From positions 186,001 to 250,000 of the forward strand of contig VIIQ02000584.1 in the NCBI GenBank assembly GCA_007449985.2: DNA of 64,000 bases, written 5' to 3'. Within the stretch, counting starts at the first letter, position 1; every line of letters begins with the position of its first letter. The stretch comes from Desmodesmus armatus. Taxonomy: Eukaryota > Chlorophyta > Chlorophyceae > Sphaeropleales > Scenedesmaceae. Position numbers and translations under genes: made by a program. Below the pieces are notes generated by a model. It searched no databases and was not told the origin of the DNA. It was given only the letters and a program-made list of their open reading frames with translations. Below are positions 25,497 through 36,879 of this stretch, one piece after another.

Positions 25497-28400
25497 ATGT
25501 CCTATGTCTGGCCTATGTCTGGCCTGGAGTCCTCGCCTCACCCTCTACCTGATGACATGTCTGGTATCCTTTCATTGCCGGATGAGGTCCTTAAGCTCGT
25601 GATGCGGCATGTACCCCACAAAGACCGCCTGCGCAGATGCTGCCTGGTGTGCAAACGCCTGCATGCTGCTGCAATGGCAGCAACAGACACCATGCTGCTC
25701 TCCTTTGGCGTCTTTCGTCCAAATCAACGCCCAACCGAGGACGCACCTTATGCCCTGCAGTGGCTGGCTAATTACGGCCAGCACTTGACGCGCCTGTTCT
25801 GTGGCGGCCTCCCACACACGCTGCAGCAGCTCCCCTGCCCAAACCTCTTGCAGCTGGAGCTGAGTTCAGGGTGCTGTGCGCAGCTGGGGCCAGCAGCAGA
25901 CGGCACACCAGGTGTACTGCAGGGTTGCACCAAGCTTACCACGCTGATACTGGAGCGCTGCAGGCTACCCGGCACTCCTGAGGGATTCGGCAAGGGACAA
26001 GTTGAGGTGGTGGTGGACGGCCTGTCAAGCTTGGTGCACCTGCAGCACCTGCGTGTGCAATTTGGGTATGGTATTCGCCGGTTTGCTCTGCCTGCCGACA
26101 CACTGCCTCGGCTGCAGCACCTATCATACCTCAAGGTCGATAACATGGCCCTGGACAACCTGTTGCAGCTGGGATCCCTCCCCAGCTTGGAGACACTCTG
26201 CCTGGGCGGCAGGTGCGTGATGGTGCTGGTTGCTGATAGGGATGGGGGCTGCCCCATGACATCCCACCCTTACAACACACCTGCTGCAGTGGACGTTCAG
26301 CATGTTTGGCCCTGGTGATCTGCCTCTGATCCTCACTCAACTCTCGTCATCCTCGCATCACTGCTGTATCACATGCACACCCTGACGTGCTGCATCTGTG
26401 CTTGATTTCTTTGCAGGGACGCCACCATCACCCCCGACAGCCTGCAGGACTTAGCCCTCCCTGACTCCCTCAAAACCCTGGCCTTCAGTTGGGACTTTGA
26501 CGCTGCAGCGGTGCTGCCAGCCGCACCCAAGGGCCTCCAGCGCCTCTCCATGCCTGGCGGCTTTGTGGGCCCTGGCTCGCTGCTGGCCTGCTTGGCCCCC
26601 ATGACTAACCTCACCTTGCTGGATGTGGGGGGACAAGACACAGTGTGGCCTGATCCTGGCCCCGCATACTCCGCCCTTACGGCCAGCAGCCACCTGGTGT
26701 CCCTGTCCATCACACATACGGACCCGCCTGGAGGCATCTGGCGTCACGTGTTCCCAGCTGACCATAAGTGAGCTCAGTCTTGCAACATGACAATGCTACT
26801 TTCTGCTGGTGGCGAGGCCTTGATGCATGCTTTTCTTGGGGTTTGCACACGACGTGGCTCGCAATAGTGCCTGCTGAAATGCAATTCACCACCCATTCAC
26901 ACTATCATACAACGTTTGTGCACCAATCTGGGAGCACTGTATATTGGGCAGCTGATTCAGGATGCAGAAATTGACGGCTGTCACAACCGTGTCTGCTCAA
27001 CAGGAACTCCATCGGCCATTCACACCACGTATTGTTGTGTGTTTTGTTCACCTCCGCTCTGTCAACAGGCTGCCGCACCTGACCTTCTTGTCCATCGATG
27101 ATCAGCCCAAGGCCAGTGACGTCATCGGGCCCACCCCTCAGGCCGCCTGGGGTGCAGCAGAGCTCCCCTCCCTGGTCTCCTGCTGCCCCAACCTGGTCAT
27201 GCTCCACGCCATGTCGCTGCTGCCTGGGCCGCATGTGTCTGTGCTGAGCCAGCTGACTGGACTGACCTTCCTGCGCGTGTGGTACGGCATGCCCAATGGG
27301 CCCGAGGACGATGAGGTGAGCCAAAGAGCCTTAGAAATTCATCAAAGAGCCTGACCTCCTCTCAGAGCGCTGCTGTGTGTGCTGCTGGCATGCATGCAAT
27401 ATTTCACTTGACTGGCACTGCCATGGTAAAACAGTATGGATGTAGCCTGTATGCGTGGTGTTGAGATGGGCTTGATAGCATCGACCACAGCTGGTGTATG
27501 TAAAAGCGCTTGCATGGCTCATCACTTGCGCTGCCCGTGCATGTGATGATCAACCCCCCTCAGCCCATCTGCCTTCCAACTTTTTCTTAGGGGGTGGGAG
27601 GTTGTTACAAAATGATACTTTCACCACTGCGGTCCTCTCTTGTGGTTCTGACAAATTGAAGGTCAGCGATGCTGTTGTCTGTCGTTCTGTGCAGGCCTTT
27701 GATGCTGGTGCCTGGCCGCCGGCGGTGCCATCCCAGCTGACCCTGCTGAAGGCCTCTCTCCAAGGCCTAGGCAGCATCACACAGCTCCAGAACCTGAATG
27801 TGGCCTGCTGTGAGACGCTGGACAAGTCGCTGCTGCTGCCGCTCACCAGCCTTACTGCTCTGTCAGCCGTCTCATGGCGTGGGTGTGGCCCTCGCTGGTA
27901 TGCCGACCCTGACCGCCAGATGGAGGACTACGAGATGGAGCTTTACACTCTGCAGGTGCGGCCCTCCCACCCCCTCAAACAAACGTGGTCATTGCACCTG
28001 CATGCCCTGCCTCTGATTTTTGAGACCATCTGGACATTAGACCGGTCGCTTGGACACTTACTTACTTGTGGCAATACAACACACCCGGCGTTATTCAAAC
28101 ATTCATTGGTACACAACACATCAGGGCACACACTTGCATAATTCATTCACTTGCTGGATGTGCACCGTGTTAATGCTGAGGTGGTGTTTTTTTTTCCGTG
28201 ACCCTCCCTGTGTACTGCTGCATGAGGGCCCCTGCGCTTTCTTGTCACTTTGATTCGCGTGACCTCACTAGACATACTGTGCAACTTTGTCTGTACCTGC
28301 CGCAGAAGCGCCCTGCGGCTCCTGATGTGTGGCTGCAGCTGCTGGAGCACTGCCTGCCAGATCCCAACCGCATGCCAGCAGACCCCAGCTGCCTGTCAGC

Positions 28401-28757
28401 AGACCCTGCGGCCAAGCAGCCCCCGCCCTGTCCAGCCTGGCAGCCCTACTCACTGGCGATAGGGCAGAGGCCGTGCAAGCTGCCCTGCTGTCGTATCAGC
28501 AGGAGCGGCTGGTACAAATAGGTGATCTGGTGGGGGAGCTGGTAGACAGGTTCGAGCTGAACGTGAGGTGGCGGCAGGGGCACCTGGACAGGATGGCAGA
28601 GCAGGGTATGCAAATCGAACCGCTGAAGGAGGCATTTCAGTCGGTGTATGAGCAGCTGCAGGAGCTGCTGAAGCTCTACCCGGAAGGCGATGGCTCCGAT
28701 GAGGAGTCAAGTTTTGGCGTGGGTTATGATGGTGATAGTGAGGGTGATAGCGATTAG
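25497..28757 (+). CDS. F-box/leucine-rich protein, paralogue 2 (one frame break in the last exon)
   Basis: Exons are 25497-26212, 26417-26767, 27069-27315, 27695-27955 and 28306-28757, about 675 residues if the break is repaired. The F-box starts at LPDEVLKLVMRHVPHKDRLR, and leucine-rich repeats continue through exon 4 (LTNLTLLDV-type segments, LTGLTFLRVWYG, ITQLQNLNVACC). Exon 5 begins KRPAAPDVWLQLLEHCLPDP, then the frame moves back by one base between about 28360 and 28420. It continues as SLAALLTGDRAEAVQAALL with a coiled, acidic end (EGDGSDEESS). Without repair the protein ends at 28521. A missing base or a real frameshift are both possible; the direct repeat CAGCAGACCC lies right there. 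Probable SCF substrate adaptor with unknown target. Confidence 0.8.
27586..27645 (+). repeat. Dispersed hairpin motif, copy 1
   Basis: GGGAGGTTGTTACAA, then GATACTTTCACC and GCGGT, is shared with 53865-53918 and more weakly with 29678-29732. The ACCGC/GCGGT arms form a short hairpin in copies 2 and 3. This copy lies in intron 3 of F-box gene 2. Confidence 0.65.
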
Positions 28758-30131
28758 TAGTGTTGTCAAGGCGGGTTCAGGCCATTGGTGTTGTGTAGTG
28801 CATTCTGCAGAGGACACAGTGTGCCAGGGCGGGTCTTATGCAGGCGTCTGCAGGATACCTGTCGCTTGCGTTGTTCATGAGCAGCTACAGGTGCTGCTGA
28901 AGCATCCTTGGGAAGATCAGCACCATGGCGGTGGCCATGAGGAAGCATATGTTGAGTGGCTTGTGATACAGACAGCGACCGGCAGATGCGGTTGGCGGTC
29001 TGCAGCCATGGCTTCATCATGTTGTAGTCTGCAGGGGACAGTGTGTGCCAGGGTGGGTTGTGCATGCCCCTCCAAGATTCCTGTCGTGTCTAGTGCTGAG
29101 TTATCTGTTCAATTGGCTGACTCAGCCTTATGGAAATACGGTCTGAAGAGTTAGTTGGTTGAACAAATAGTGAGAGGGCTGTGTGACGTGAGCAGAGTGT
29201 GTGCTGGGGCCCAACCGGGGCCAGGTTTGTGCTGGTCTGTGGGATACTGTGGTGTCGGGTGCTGACTTCTGAGTGTACTTGGATGAAACAGCCAGTGACC
29301 GTCTGGAGTAGCTGTGGGACTGCAGGTGGTGCCTGTTGCTTGTACGGCTGGTGTTATGGCCAGGGATACCATCATAAATACGGTTTTGTTATTTATCACA
29401 GTAGACTGTGGTATGGACAGGTGGTGGGCCTGAATCACTGTGTGATCCAGCATCAGCATCATGCGCACACACTGTACAGAGCAGCTGTGCGTCGTTGGAT
29501 TCCACCTGCGTTGGATTCCACCTGCGAGAGTTGGTGCGCCCACCCGAGTTTGCTGGGCCCTCATGCTGTTGGAGCCCCCAAACCCTAAACCCTGGAGGTG
29601 GTTGAGCAGACAGCAGCTGTGCTGAGCAGTGTGTTGTACTTGTAACATTCTGGGGCCGCTGCTGTTGCATGAACAGCGGGGAGGGGCGTTCATGTAACAT
29701 ATCAGGCTTTCACCGCTGGGCGGTACTCTGCGCATATTATGCCTGCACCTCTGCAGCCCTAGAACTTGAGTTGGTACAACCCAACAGTCGGCATTTACGA
29801 GTGTTAGCCTTGCCTGCAGGCACTTTTTAGCCAAGAAACATCACCGCTCACTCCAGTGCAGCAATGCAATTTTGGTTACTGCAGTTGCATCAGAGCTCTC
29901 AGCTCAGCTGCAGTGGCTGGCAGAGGTTGTCAAGCTGGAAGCTCTACCAGCACATGCCAGCCTCGTATTGTGCAGGGTCCCATCCTCAAACATCACTTGT
30001 TACATGTCACACAAACATCACTTGTTACATGTCACACACTGTCATTAATGTCACTGTCACAGGGGTATGATATAATTGTACCGTACATCAGTACCCCATT
30101 AGCACCCCTGCTGTCACTGTGACTATTGGTT
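28758..30131. other. Region between F-box gene 2 and gene C with decayed copies
   Basis: 28878-28930 is a decayed copy of the F-box gene end: GAGCAGCTACAGGTGCTGCT against GAGCAGCTGCAGGAGCTGCT at 28648. GTTGGATTCCACCTGCG is doubled at about 29492-29526. Near 29998-30045 a 24-bp unit containing CACTTGTTACATGTCACA is doubled. It puts two TGTAA motifs on the minus strand 100-130 nt past the gene C stop, so these are likely its poly(A) signals. No gene is seen. Confidence 0.55.
29678..29732 (+). repeat. Dispersed hairpin motif, copy 2 (degenerate)
   Basis: It contains GGGAGGGGCGTTCATGTAAC and then CTTTCACCGCTGGGCGGTAC, so the hairpin arms are intact but the first half has diverged. Confidence 0.55.
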
Positions 30132-30650
30132 CTAGTCATCGTCCGAGTCCGACTCGGACGAGTCATCGGCCCAGTCATCGTCCCATCCACATTTGCCAAG
30201 GCGCCTCCTGACGAAAAAGTCGATGAACTCCTCAGGATCATAATCATCATCGGATGAGTCATCCGAGTCCCCATTTCTGCACCTCGCGACCGCAGCAATA
30301 GTAGCAGCAAGGGCACGGAGTCTGGCTATCTCGCTGGCCCCCACTCGATGTGTTGCGTCTGCTGCTGGGGCAAGCTTCTGCTTCTGCTTCTGCTTGGTGG
30401 TCTGCACTGTTGAGGCATCAGAGGTCAGGTCAGCAGCACCTGCAAGGGCATCCAACACTCCTGGCTGCTGCTTTCGTGCTCCTTGTAACTCCTTCCGCCT
30501 CCGCCTCCCTGCTTGCTGCTGGGTGTGCTGCTGCTGGGCGTGCACACGCACTGGCCGCACAATATGTTGGAATGCGGTGCACACGAATGTTGGTGCTGTC
30601 CGCGAGATGCTGCGAGACAGCATGCCCGGCCTTTGGAGTGTCGGATGCAT
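30132..30650 (-). CDS. Gene C: presequence plus short acidic protein of unknown function
   Basis: Single exon, 172 residues from the ATG that aligns with gene A (MHPTLQRPGML). It has the shared presequence ending RPVRVHA and QQQH, a basic RRRRKE patch, and LTSDASTVQTT followed by KQKQKQK as in gene A. The end is strongly acidic (DSDDSSDDDYDPEEF and a DSSESDSDDD terminus). The coiled coil of A and B is absent. It may be a plastid-targeted relative or a remnant of a longer gene. Its upstream 0.6 kb is a copy of the gene D upstream region. Confidence 0.6.
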   Translation of the reverse strand: MHPTLQRPGMLSRSISRTAPTFVCTAFQHIVRPVRVHAQQQHTQQQAGRRRRKELQGARKQQPGVLDALAGAADLTSDASTVQTTKQKQKQKLAPAADATHRVGASEIARLRALAATIAAVARCRNGDSDDSSDDDYDPEEFIDFFVRRRLGKCGWDDDWADDSSESDSDDD

Positions 30651-31260
30651 TGATCTGGGCAGTTCAGATTGCAAAGAAAGCTAGCTGCAACCACTTATGA
30701 AGCGTCATTAGTTGATATCGATGTGTACATGCATACACCATGTTGCATGCAAGATAGGACCGAGCCTTCCTGTGCCCTTCCGGTCAAACATTCTTGGTCA
30801 CGGGTCCAAAGCTTCCAATTAGACGATACAAGCAGCCCTAGAAATTCGCTCAAAGGTACAGAAAACAATGTATCAAACGACAGCTTGCAATGGACGGCGT
30901 TGGAGTCTACACAGAGTCTGTGACACATACTTCACTGTGCACAGCCATGATCTGGTGTCACCGCGCCAATTGATCACTCATCCCATCATTCAGGCACCCC
31001 CTTCTGCCCGGCAAAGGGTTTAATACGCCGGTCTATGCTTGTTTGCAGCTATGCAGGCATCATGCCACCACCAGCCGCATTGGTAGCAGCATTAGCGGCA
31101 GCACCAGTGTAAGCAGTAAGGGACGCATGTCAGTGTGCAGCCTGCATTACTGACTTCATAAGGTATGCGTGCCCCGCAAATGGGCTGGAGGGAGGAGAAT
31201 CGGGGAGAAACCAGCACCCCTTGAGGCCCAGCTGATAGGCAGCTTCATGCTGCAGGTGGG
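30651..31260. repeat. Segmental duplication, copy 1 (upstream of gene C)
   Basis: The block runs parallel to 34257-34890 with many substitutions. Shared anchors are GAGCCTTCCTGTGC/CAGCCTTCCTGTGC, TCTGCCCGGCAAAG, TTTGCAGCTATGCA, GCATTGGTAGCAGCA, ATTGCTGACTTCATAAGG-type sequence, and CATGCTGCAGGTGGGCGAG. The part nearest gene C also resembles the region just upstream of gene A (GGAAGGGCACAGGAAGGCTC). Confidence 0.85.
30945..31256 (+). pseudogene. Broken copy of the LON gene first exon
   Basis: It matches exon 1 of the LON gene at 34575-34886, including FIR, LEGGRIGEKPAP and LQ before a GTGGGC donor-like site. In-frame stops follow the first codons (ATGATCTGGTGTCACC, then a TGA nearby). I see no matching exon 2 downstream. 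Confidence 0.7.
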
Positions 31261-31913
31261 CGAGGTCACAGGGTCCCTGCTTCAAGCTTTGATTCACTGC
31301 CCACTCACATGCCCTACATGCTTGTGTTCAATTCAGGTTTTTGAATTGTCCGCCCCACCTCCATCTCCCTTCAGTCACTTGTCCCTGGTCACCACCACTG
31401 CTGCCACCTGTTTCATTTCCTTTACACCAACTTGACATTCGTGCCCCCCCCCCCCAACACACACATACCCTAGGCACAAATTTCCATCTCCACGGGTAAT
31501 GCCACACTGCTTTTCCGTGTTGCTGCGCGTTCTGGTGCAGCTGAGCGTCCCGTTCAGCCAACCAATACAGACTGACCACAGTTGCAAAGCAATAGCCAGC
31601 TCTGCATAAGGAGCCATCACTTCAACAGTTTGCCAACAGGCCCCAAACAACAGTACCGGCACCCTTCAAAGCCGCGTACATCACTATTGTCCTCCGGTAC
31701 TGTTCATGACATGCCAGCATTGCGGTCCCTCACCACCAAATTCAATAAAGCAGCATCTGCTCAGGAACCCACCACCACCACCCACCTCACACAACCACAA
31801 ACCACGGCCACCGCCGCCACCACCAACGCCAAATCCACCACCGCCACCGCCATACAACCACCACTGCTTCCGTCTCCGCAGCAGAAACAACAGCCCCTAG
31901 CAAAACAGGCCGG
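31261..31913. other. Low-complexity region between the LON relic and gene D
   Basis: It contains a C-tract (31445-31456) and a CCACCA/CCGCCACC-rich stretch at 31765-31870. No exon is supported. Confidence 0.5.
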
Positions 31914-32517
31914 TCACCAATTTTTTGCATGGCCTGCAACTAGCTGGCCGTCAGCTACCAGTGCAGCCTCAAGCTTTGACACGGCTTCCACAGCCTCTGG
32001 CAACAGCTCACAACCCAGCTGGTGAGACAGGATGCGCAGAGCAGCAGAAGCGTCAGGGACGGTCCAATTGCCGTCATCGACATTGACGTCCACCTCTGTC
32101 AAGTCCCACAAGCTGGCCCCCCCTTCATCCTGACCCTGCTGCCTCCCAAACACCTCCCTGTACCTCCGCTGCTGCTGCTGGCGCCACCTCCTCTGCTGTT
32201 GCAGCTCCTTTCTTTCTTCAAAGTCTTTCAGCTGCCGGCGCAAGTCTCGAGCGATGCTGCCCTGTATGTGTTCCATCACAGCTGCCGCCCCCTTGGCAAC
32301 CCTAGGATCGCTCATCAAAGCACCAGCCGCACCTGACTGCTGCTGCAGCATGACCAGCGCCTGCAGCAGCATTCGTACATCCATCGTACGCTCAAATTAT
32401 GGACCCCAGTAGTGCCTGGGGTCCATAGTCAAGGCCAGAAACAAGCCCCTGGGCGGGACTGGGATGAACTCCAGCACCTTGGCTAGGGCTGCGTGGCTGA
32501 CAAGTGTGGTGGCCCCC

Positions 32518-32867
<350 letters not shown>

Positions 32868-33992
32868 GCAATCGAGCGCTGCGGATACGGGTTGTGACGC
32901 GTGTAGCTGTGGTGACGCTGCTGCCAGCACAATGCTGGCAGCTCGAAAGCCGCCGATATGATCTTGCCGCCCAGGATCCATCATGCGTTGGATCCATCTC
33001 GGAGATGTCAGGTCCGGCAGCAAGCCCTGCAGTGGCGACTGCAGACCCAGCAGCAGGCAGCAGCCAGTGACCTCCCACACTTGCTCCCAGAGGAAGCTAA
33101 AGGACTGAGTGCCGCTGCTGCTGCTGCTGCTGCTGCTGGCAGCACTGCTGCTGCTGCTGCTGCTGCTGCTAGCACTGCTGCTGCTGCTAGCACTGCTAGC
33201 ACTGCTGCTGCTGCTGCTGTCACGGCTGCTGCTGCTGCTGCAGCTGCTGATGCCACCGCAGTCACCCGGTGCGCAGACGCTGGCGTCACAAGCGGTCTTC
33301 ACTGCCGTCTGCAGGCGCTGCTGCAGGTGCCCTGGTAGTGGCTGGCCATACAGCACGTCAATCACAACATGCAGGATGCCGAGGAGACTGTCCAAGCCCT
33401 TGTTGTGCTGGGCGCGCCACTTACGCTTCAAGCCCTCCTGCGTATATAGGATTGCTTGGGCATTGGTTAGCCCCCCAGAGCCTTTGAGCTGCTGCTGCTG
33501 TTGCGCATAGTTCCCGTCCTGCCGCAAGCGCTCCTGCTCCTGCTCCCACTCACGCTGCAGCTGCTCCCATTGCTGCTGCCACTCCTGCCGCTGCTGCTCC
33601 CACTCCCCCTGTTCCCGCTCCCAGTGACCCAGCAGATCCCCCACCAGCAGCAGGGCAAACTCGAGGGGGGAGTTCACAGTACCCTCAGCAGCAGAGCTGT
33701 GCTGTGACTGCTGCTGCTGTCGCTGCTGTTGCTGCTGCTGCGGCTGCTGCCCGGTGGGTGACACGGCCCCACCCTGCTGGTCGTCCCAACTGCCAACCAT
33801 CATCCTCAGCATCTGAAGGGTGTCTATAACCTGCCCTCTGCTGCGACCACTGCCGCCTACTTCTGACTGGTACACAACACGCAGGGCCGTCCAGGACCGG
33901 CACCGGGCAGCTGTTGCTGTGTAGGAGCTGTCATCACATTCCAACCATTTCTCCCGCAACTCCAGCCACTCAGAGGGGTATCGCCCTGTGTA

Positions 33993-33993
<1 letters not shown>

Positions 33994-34068
<75 letters not shown>
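33994..34068 (+). repeat. 25 CTG triplets coding for poly-Ser in gene D
   Basis: A perfect run of 75 bases read in the AGC frame on the minus strand, right after the basic patch that follows the presequence. Confidence 0.9.
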
Positions 34069-34069
<1 letters not shown>

Positions 34070-34256
34070 AGCCAGCATCCGTTCCTGGCTGCTGCTTGCG
34101 TGTCCCTTGTAACTCCTTCCTCCTTCGCCTCCCTGCTTCCTGCTGCTGCTGCTGGATGTGCTGCTGCTGGGCATGCACACGCACCGACCGTACAACATGT
34201 CTGCCTTGAGTGTGCATGAGTGTTGGAGCTGTCTGCCGGATGCTGAGAGACATCAT

Positions 34257-34574
34257 GCCCGGTCTGTGGAGTGTCGGATGCAATGATCTGGGCACTTCAG
34301 GGGCAAGCAAGCCAAGTGAAGCCCGTCAGTAGCAGCAGTGGGTTGAGGATAACCGTTAAATACATATATTACAAGCCAGATGCTCAGCCTTCCTGTGCTC
34401 GACCACGGTCAAACATCCCTTGATCACGATCCAGGTCCTGGTACCAACACTGTTAATCTGACAATATAATATAAGCCCTAAAAGCTTGTTCACTGGTACA
34501 TATAGATCCTGATCAGACGTTAACTTGCAGTGGATGGCCTTGACATCTACACAGACTTGACTCTGCACATAGCC
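34257..34574. promoter_or_regulatory. Short divergent promoter between gene D and the LON gene
   Basis: The interval is 318 bp and contains AT-rich stretches (AATATAATATAAG near 34463, ACATATATTAC near 34361). It belongs to the duplicated segment that is also found beside gene C. Confidence 0.4.
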
Positions 34575-34890
34575 ATGATCTTGTGTCACCATCGCCACTT
34601 GATCACCCCTCACAACACTCAGGCACCGCCCTCTGCCCGGCAAAGTTTCCGTCATCCGTTCAATTCCCGTTTGCAGCTATGCACGCATCCTGCCACCAGC
34701 AGCATTGGTAGCAGCAGTGCACGTGGCAGTGCCAGAATCGGCAGCAGGGGTCGTGTGTCGGTGTGCAGCTTGCCTCGCATTGCTGACTTCATAAGGAATG
34801 AGTGTCCTGTAAAAGGGCTAGATGGCTCCTATAAAGAGCAACCAGCACCCCCTGGGGCTGAATTGACAGAAAGCTGCGTGCTGCAGGTGG
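34257..34890. repeat. Segmental duplication, copy 2 (gene D upstream plus LON exon 1)
   Basis: Partner of 30651-31260. Here the LON exon is intact. The unit therefore comprises a divergent promoter with the starts of two genes. Confidence 0.85.
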
Positions 34891-36532
34891 GCGAGCAAAA
34901 AGGGAGCGGCGGAGAGACTACTTGCCACTCACAACCCTGGGGTGCAAGTTTGTGCTGTGGTGGTTGTACCTGCCCTTACAGGGAGGTCAATCAATCTGGT
35001 TCCCGCACCCTAGCCCTCAGGTGTCAATGCAGTCCCTGCTTGCTTCTGGTCAGCGCCAACTTCTGTTGCTATTCCTCTTGACGACGGCCGATAGTGGGCA
35101 AACATGCTGGACAGCACAAACAACCATAAGCCACCCCCTTTGTTCATGTATCCTGTCTCTCAGGTATCCCCTGAGGCCCTCCTCGTCCCCGGTCAGCGCC
35201 AGCTGCTGTATGTTCACGAGGCACAACTGGAGCAGATCATCCAGGACCAGGGCAGGGCGGTTCTAGCATGCCTGCAAAACCCTGACAGCAGCAGCAGCAG
35301 CAGCAGCGGTACCCCCAAGCTGTTGGGTCCCTCCAAGGGCAGCTGGTCAGTGTCTGCTGGTGTTGTTGGTGTGCAGCGTCTGCCTGGCAGCAGCAGGGCG
35401 CTGGTCAGGCTGATGGTGACTGACAGGGTGGCCGTGCAGGTGGGTTGGGGAGTGTGTGTATTTGTGTGTGTGTGGGGGGGGGGGGGGGGGGGGTTGTAGC
35501 AACAGGGGAGCCAGAGGCTGTTCTTTGCAAGGGGATCTTGCAGTGGGAGGGAACTAGTGGCATAAGCTGGCAAGGTTGCTGGGTTAGCAGCAACTGCGCC
35601 TGGACATGGTGGTGGCAGCGCGTTGAAAGCCTTGTCATCAAGGCACACGTGAGGCTGACGCACAGAATGTGACACCTCAGTCAGCAGGGCGCTGGTCAGG
35701 CTGCTGGTGACAGACAGGGTGGCAGTGCGGGTACGTGTTGGAGAGGCACAAGGGGGGGTTTTGGAAATGAGTAGGTGGGTGAGTTTGGGTGAAGGGGCTA
35801 AAGGGTGTTGCGTGGGTTTCATAGAACAGAATGAGCAGCTGCACTAGGGGAGGGGGGCGGGTGAGAGGGTCCCTTCAGGAGACAGTGCTGCTAGTGCCTT
35901 GAAGGAGTTAGGATGGCAAGTGGCAGTTGACCAGGAGCAAGGTGGTGGCAGGGGAGTGGGTCAGGGTCTCGGGGGAACAACCTCGTGGCCCAAGTCCGGG
36001 ACTGAGGACTGTGAGTTCAGAACCCTGCGTCTTGTGAAAGGTGGACCAGGCTTGCAGCAGATGGGGCTACCTGGGCGTAACCCCATCTTGAGCATGTTGC
36101 TGTGTTGTGCTGCACTCTTGCTTCAAGTGGTGCTTTGCTTGCTTCTGCTGTGTGCTGCTTGCTGTCGTTAGGCCCTCAGCAGTCCCTCCCCCAACCTTGT
36201 GCTGGCCCGCTCAGCACAGCTGCGGGACCGCTGGTGCTACTTTGTGCGCACTGCAGCACTGGAGCAGCACCTCGCCAGCAGCAGCAGCAGCAATGGCAGC
36301 AATACTGCTGGGCGTGATGTGCTGAATGCAGTGCAGCAGGTGCAGGACGCTGCCACTGAGTTGCTGCAGCTGCTGCAGCAGCTGACCGCAAGTGTCACCC
36401 GAGTGACAGAGGCAGCAGCAGCAGCAGGAACAGATGGCGGCAGCAGTAGCGGCAGCAGTGACCTGCAGCAGCTACTGCTGCAGTATGAGGCGGCAGAGGA
36501 ACTGGCGGAGCTGCTGTCCTGGTGTGAGGTGC

Positions 36533-36578
<46 letters not shown>

Positions 36579-36710
36579 TGGCTCTCAGGGACTGTTTGGC
36601 AGTGATGGTTTGCTAGCAGCAGATGGACTGCTGCTAGAGCGCGCATGGCGGCTGTCCTTCGCCCCCTTTGCTGCTAAGGGCCTGGCCGCAGCCCTGGGGG
36701 TAGATGCAGG

Positions 36711-36748
<38 letters not shown>

Positions 36749-36879
36749 ACAGCAGCAGCAGCAGTGAGGTGTTGGAGATGATGGACCTGGGGTTGCGGTT
36801 AGAGGCTGGGTGGGAGTTGGGTCAGGCGCTGAGGAAGGCACTGAGTGCACGGCTGTCACTGGAGGGACTGACGGGGTAG
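34575..36879 (+). CDS. LON substrate-binding-domain protein, predicted plastid-targeted
   Basis: Exons are 34575-34886, 35164-35439 and 36172-36879, giving 431 residues, all in phase 0. The first 65 residues are rich in Ser, Arg and His and lack acids until VSVCSLPRIADF, as expected of a plastid transit peptide. Exon 2 has the LON N-terminal (PUA-like) pattern: ALLVPGQRQLLYVHEAQLEQII, then GVQRLPGSSRALVRLMVTDRV. Exon 3 is helical with poly-Ser loops (LRDRWCYFVRTAALEQHL, AAEELAELLSWCEVH). No AAA ATPase or Ser-Lys protease domain follows, so this is a stand-alone LON-domain protein, as found in plant plastids; its partner is unknown. Both boundaries of exon 2 have duplicate copies in the introns. 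Confidence 0.8.
35000..35210 (+). repeat. Duplicated acceptor of LON exon 2
   Basis: CCCTCAG|GTGTCAATGCAGTCCCTGCT with GGTCAGCGCCAACTTCTG at about 35011-35068 mirrors CTCAG|GTATCCCCTGAGGCCCTCCT with GGTCAGCGCCAGCTGCTG at 35159-35208. The upstream copy is out of use in the model. Confidence 0.8.
35385..35740 (+). repeat. Duplicated donor of LON exon 2
   Basis: CAGCAGGGCGCTGGTCAGGCTG, then TGGTGAC and GACAGGGTGGC, occurs at 35391-35439 (functional, CAG|GTGGGT) and at 35682-35730 (GCGG|GTACGT). Confidence 0.85.

Noticed and set aside
29576..29597. Telomere-like AAACCCTAAACCCTGG, with another at 57024-57041
   Set aside because: Fewer than three units each; too short to call an interstitial telomere.
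29151..29834. Minus-strand frame of 227 codons between F-box gene 2 and gene C
   Set aside because: No domain, biased composition and duplicated DNA inside; a chance frame is more likely.
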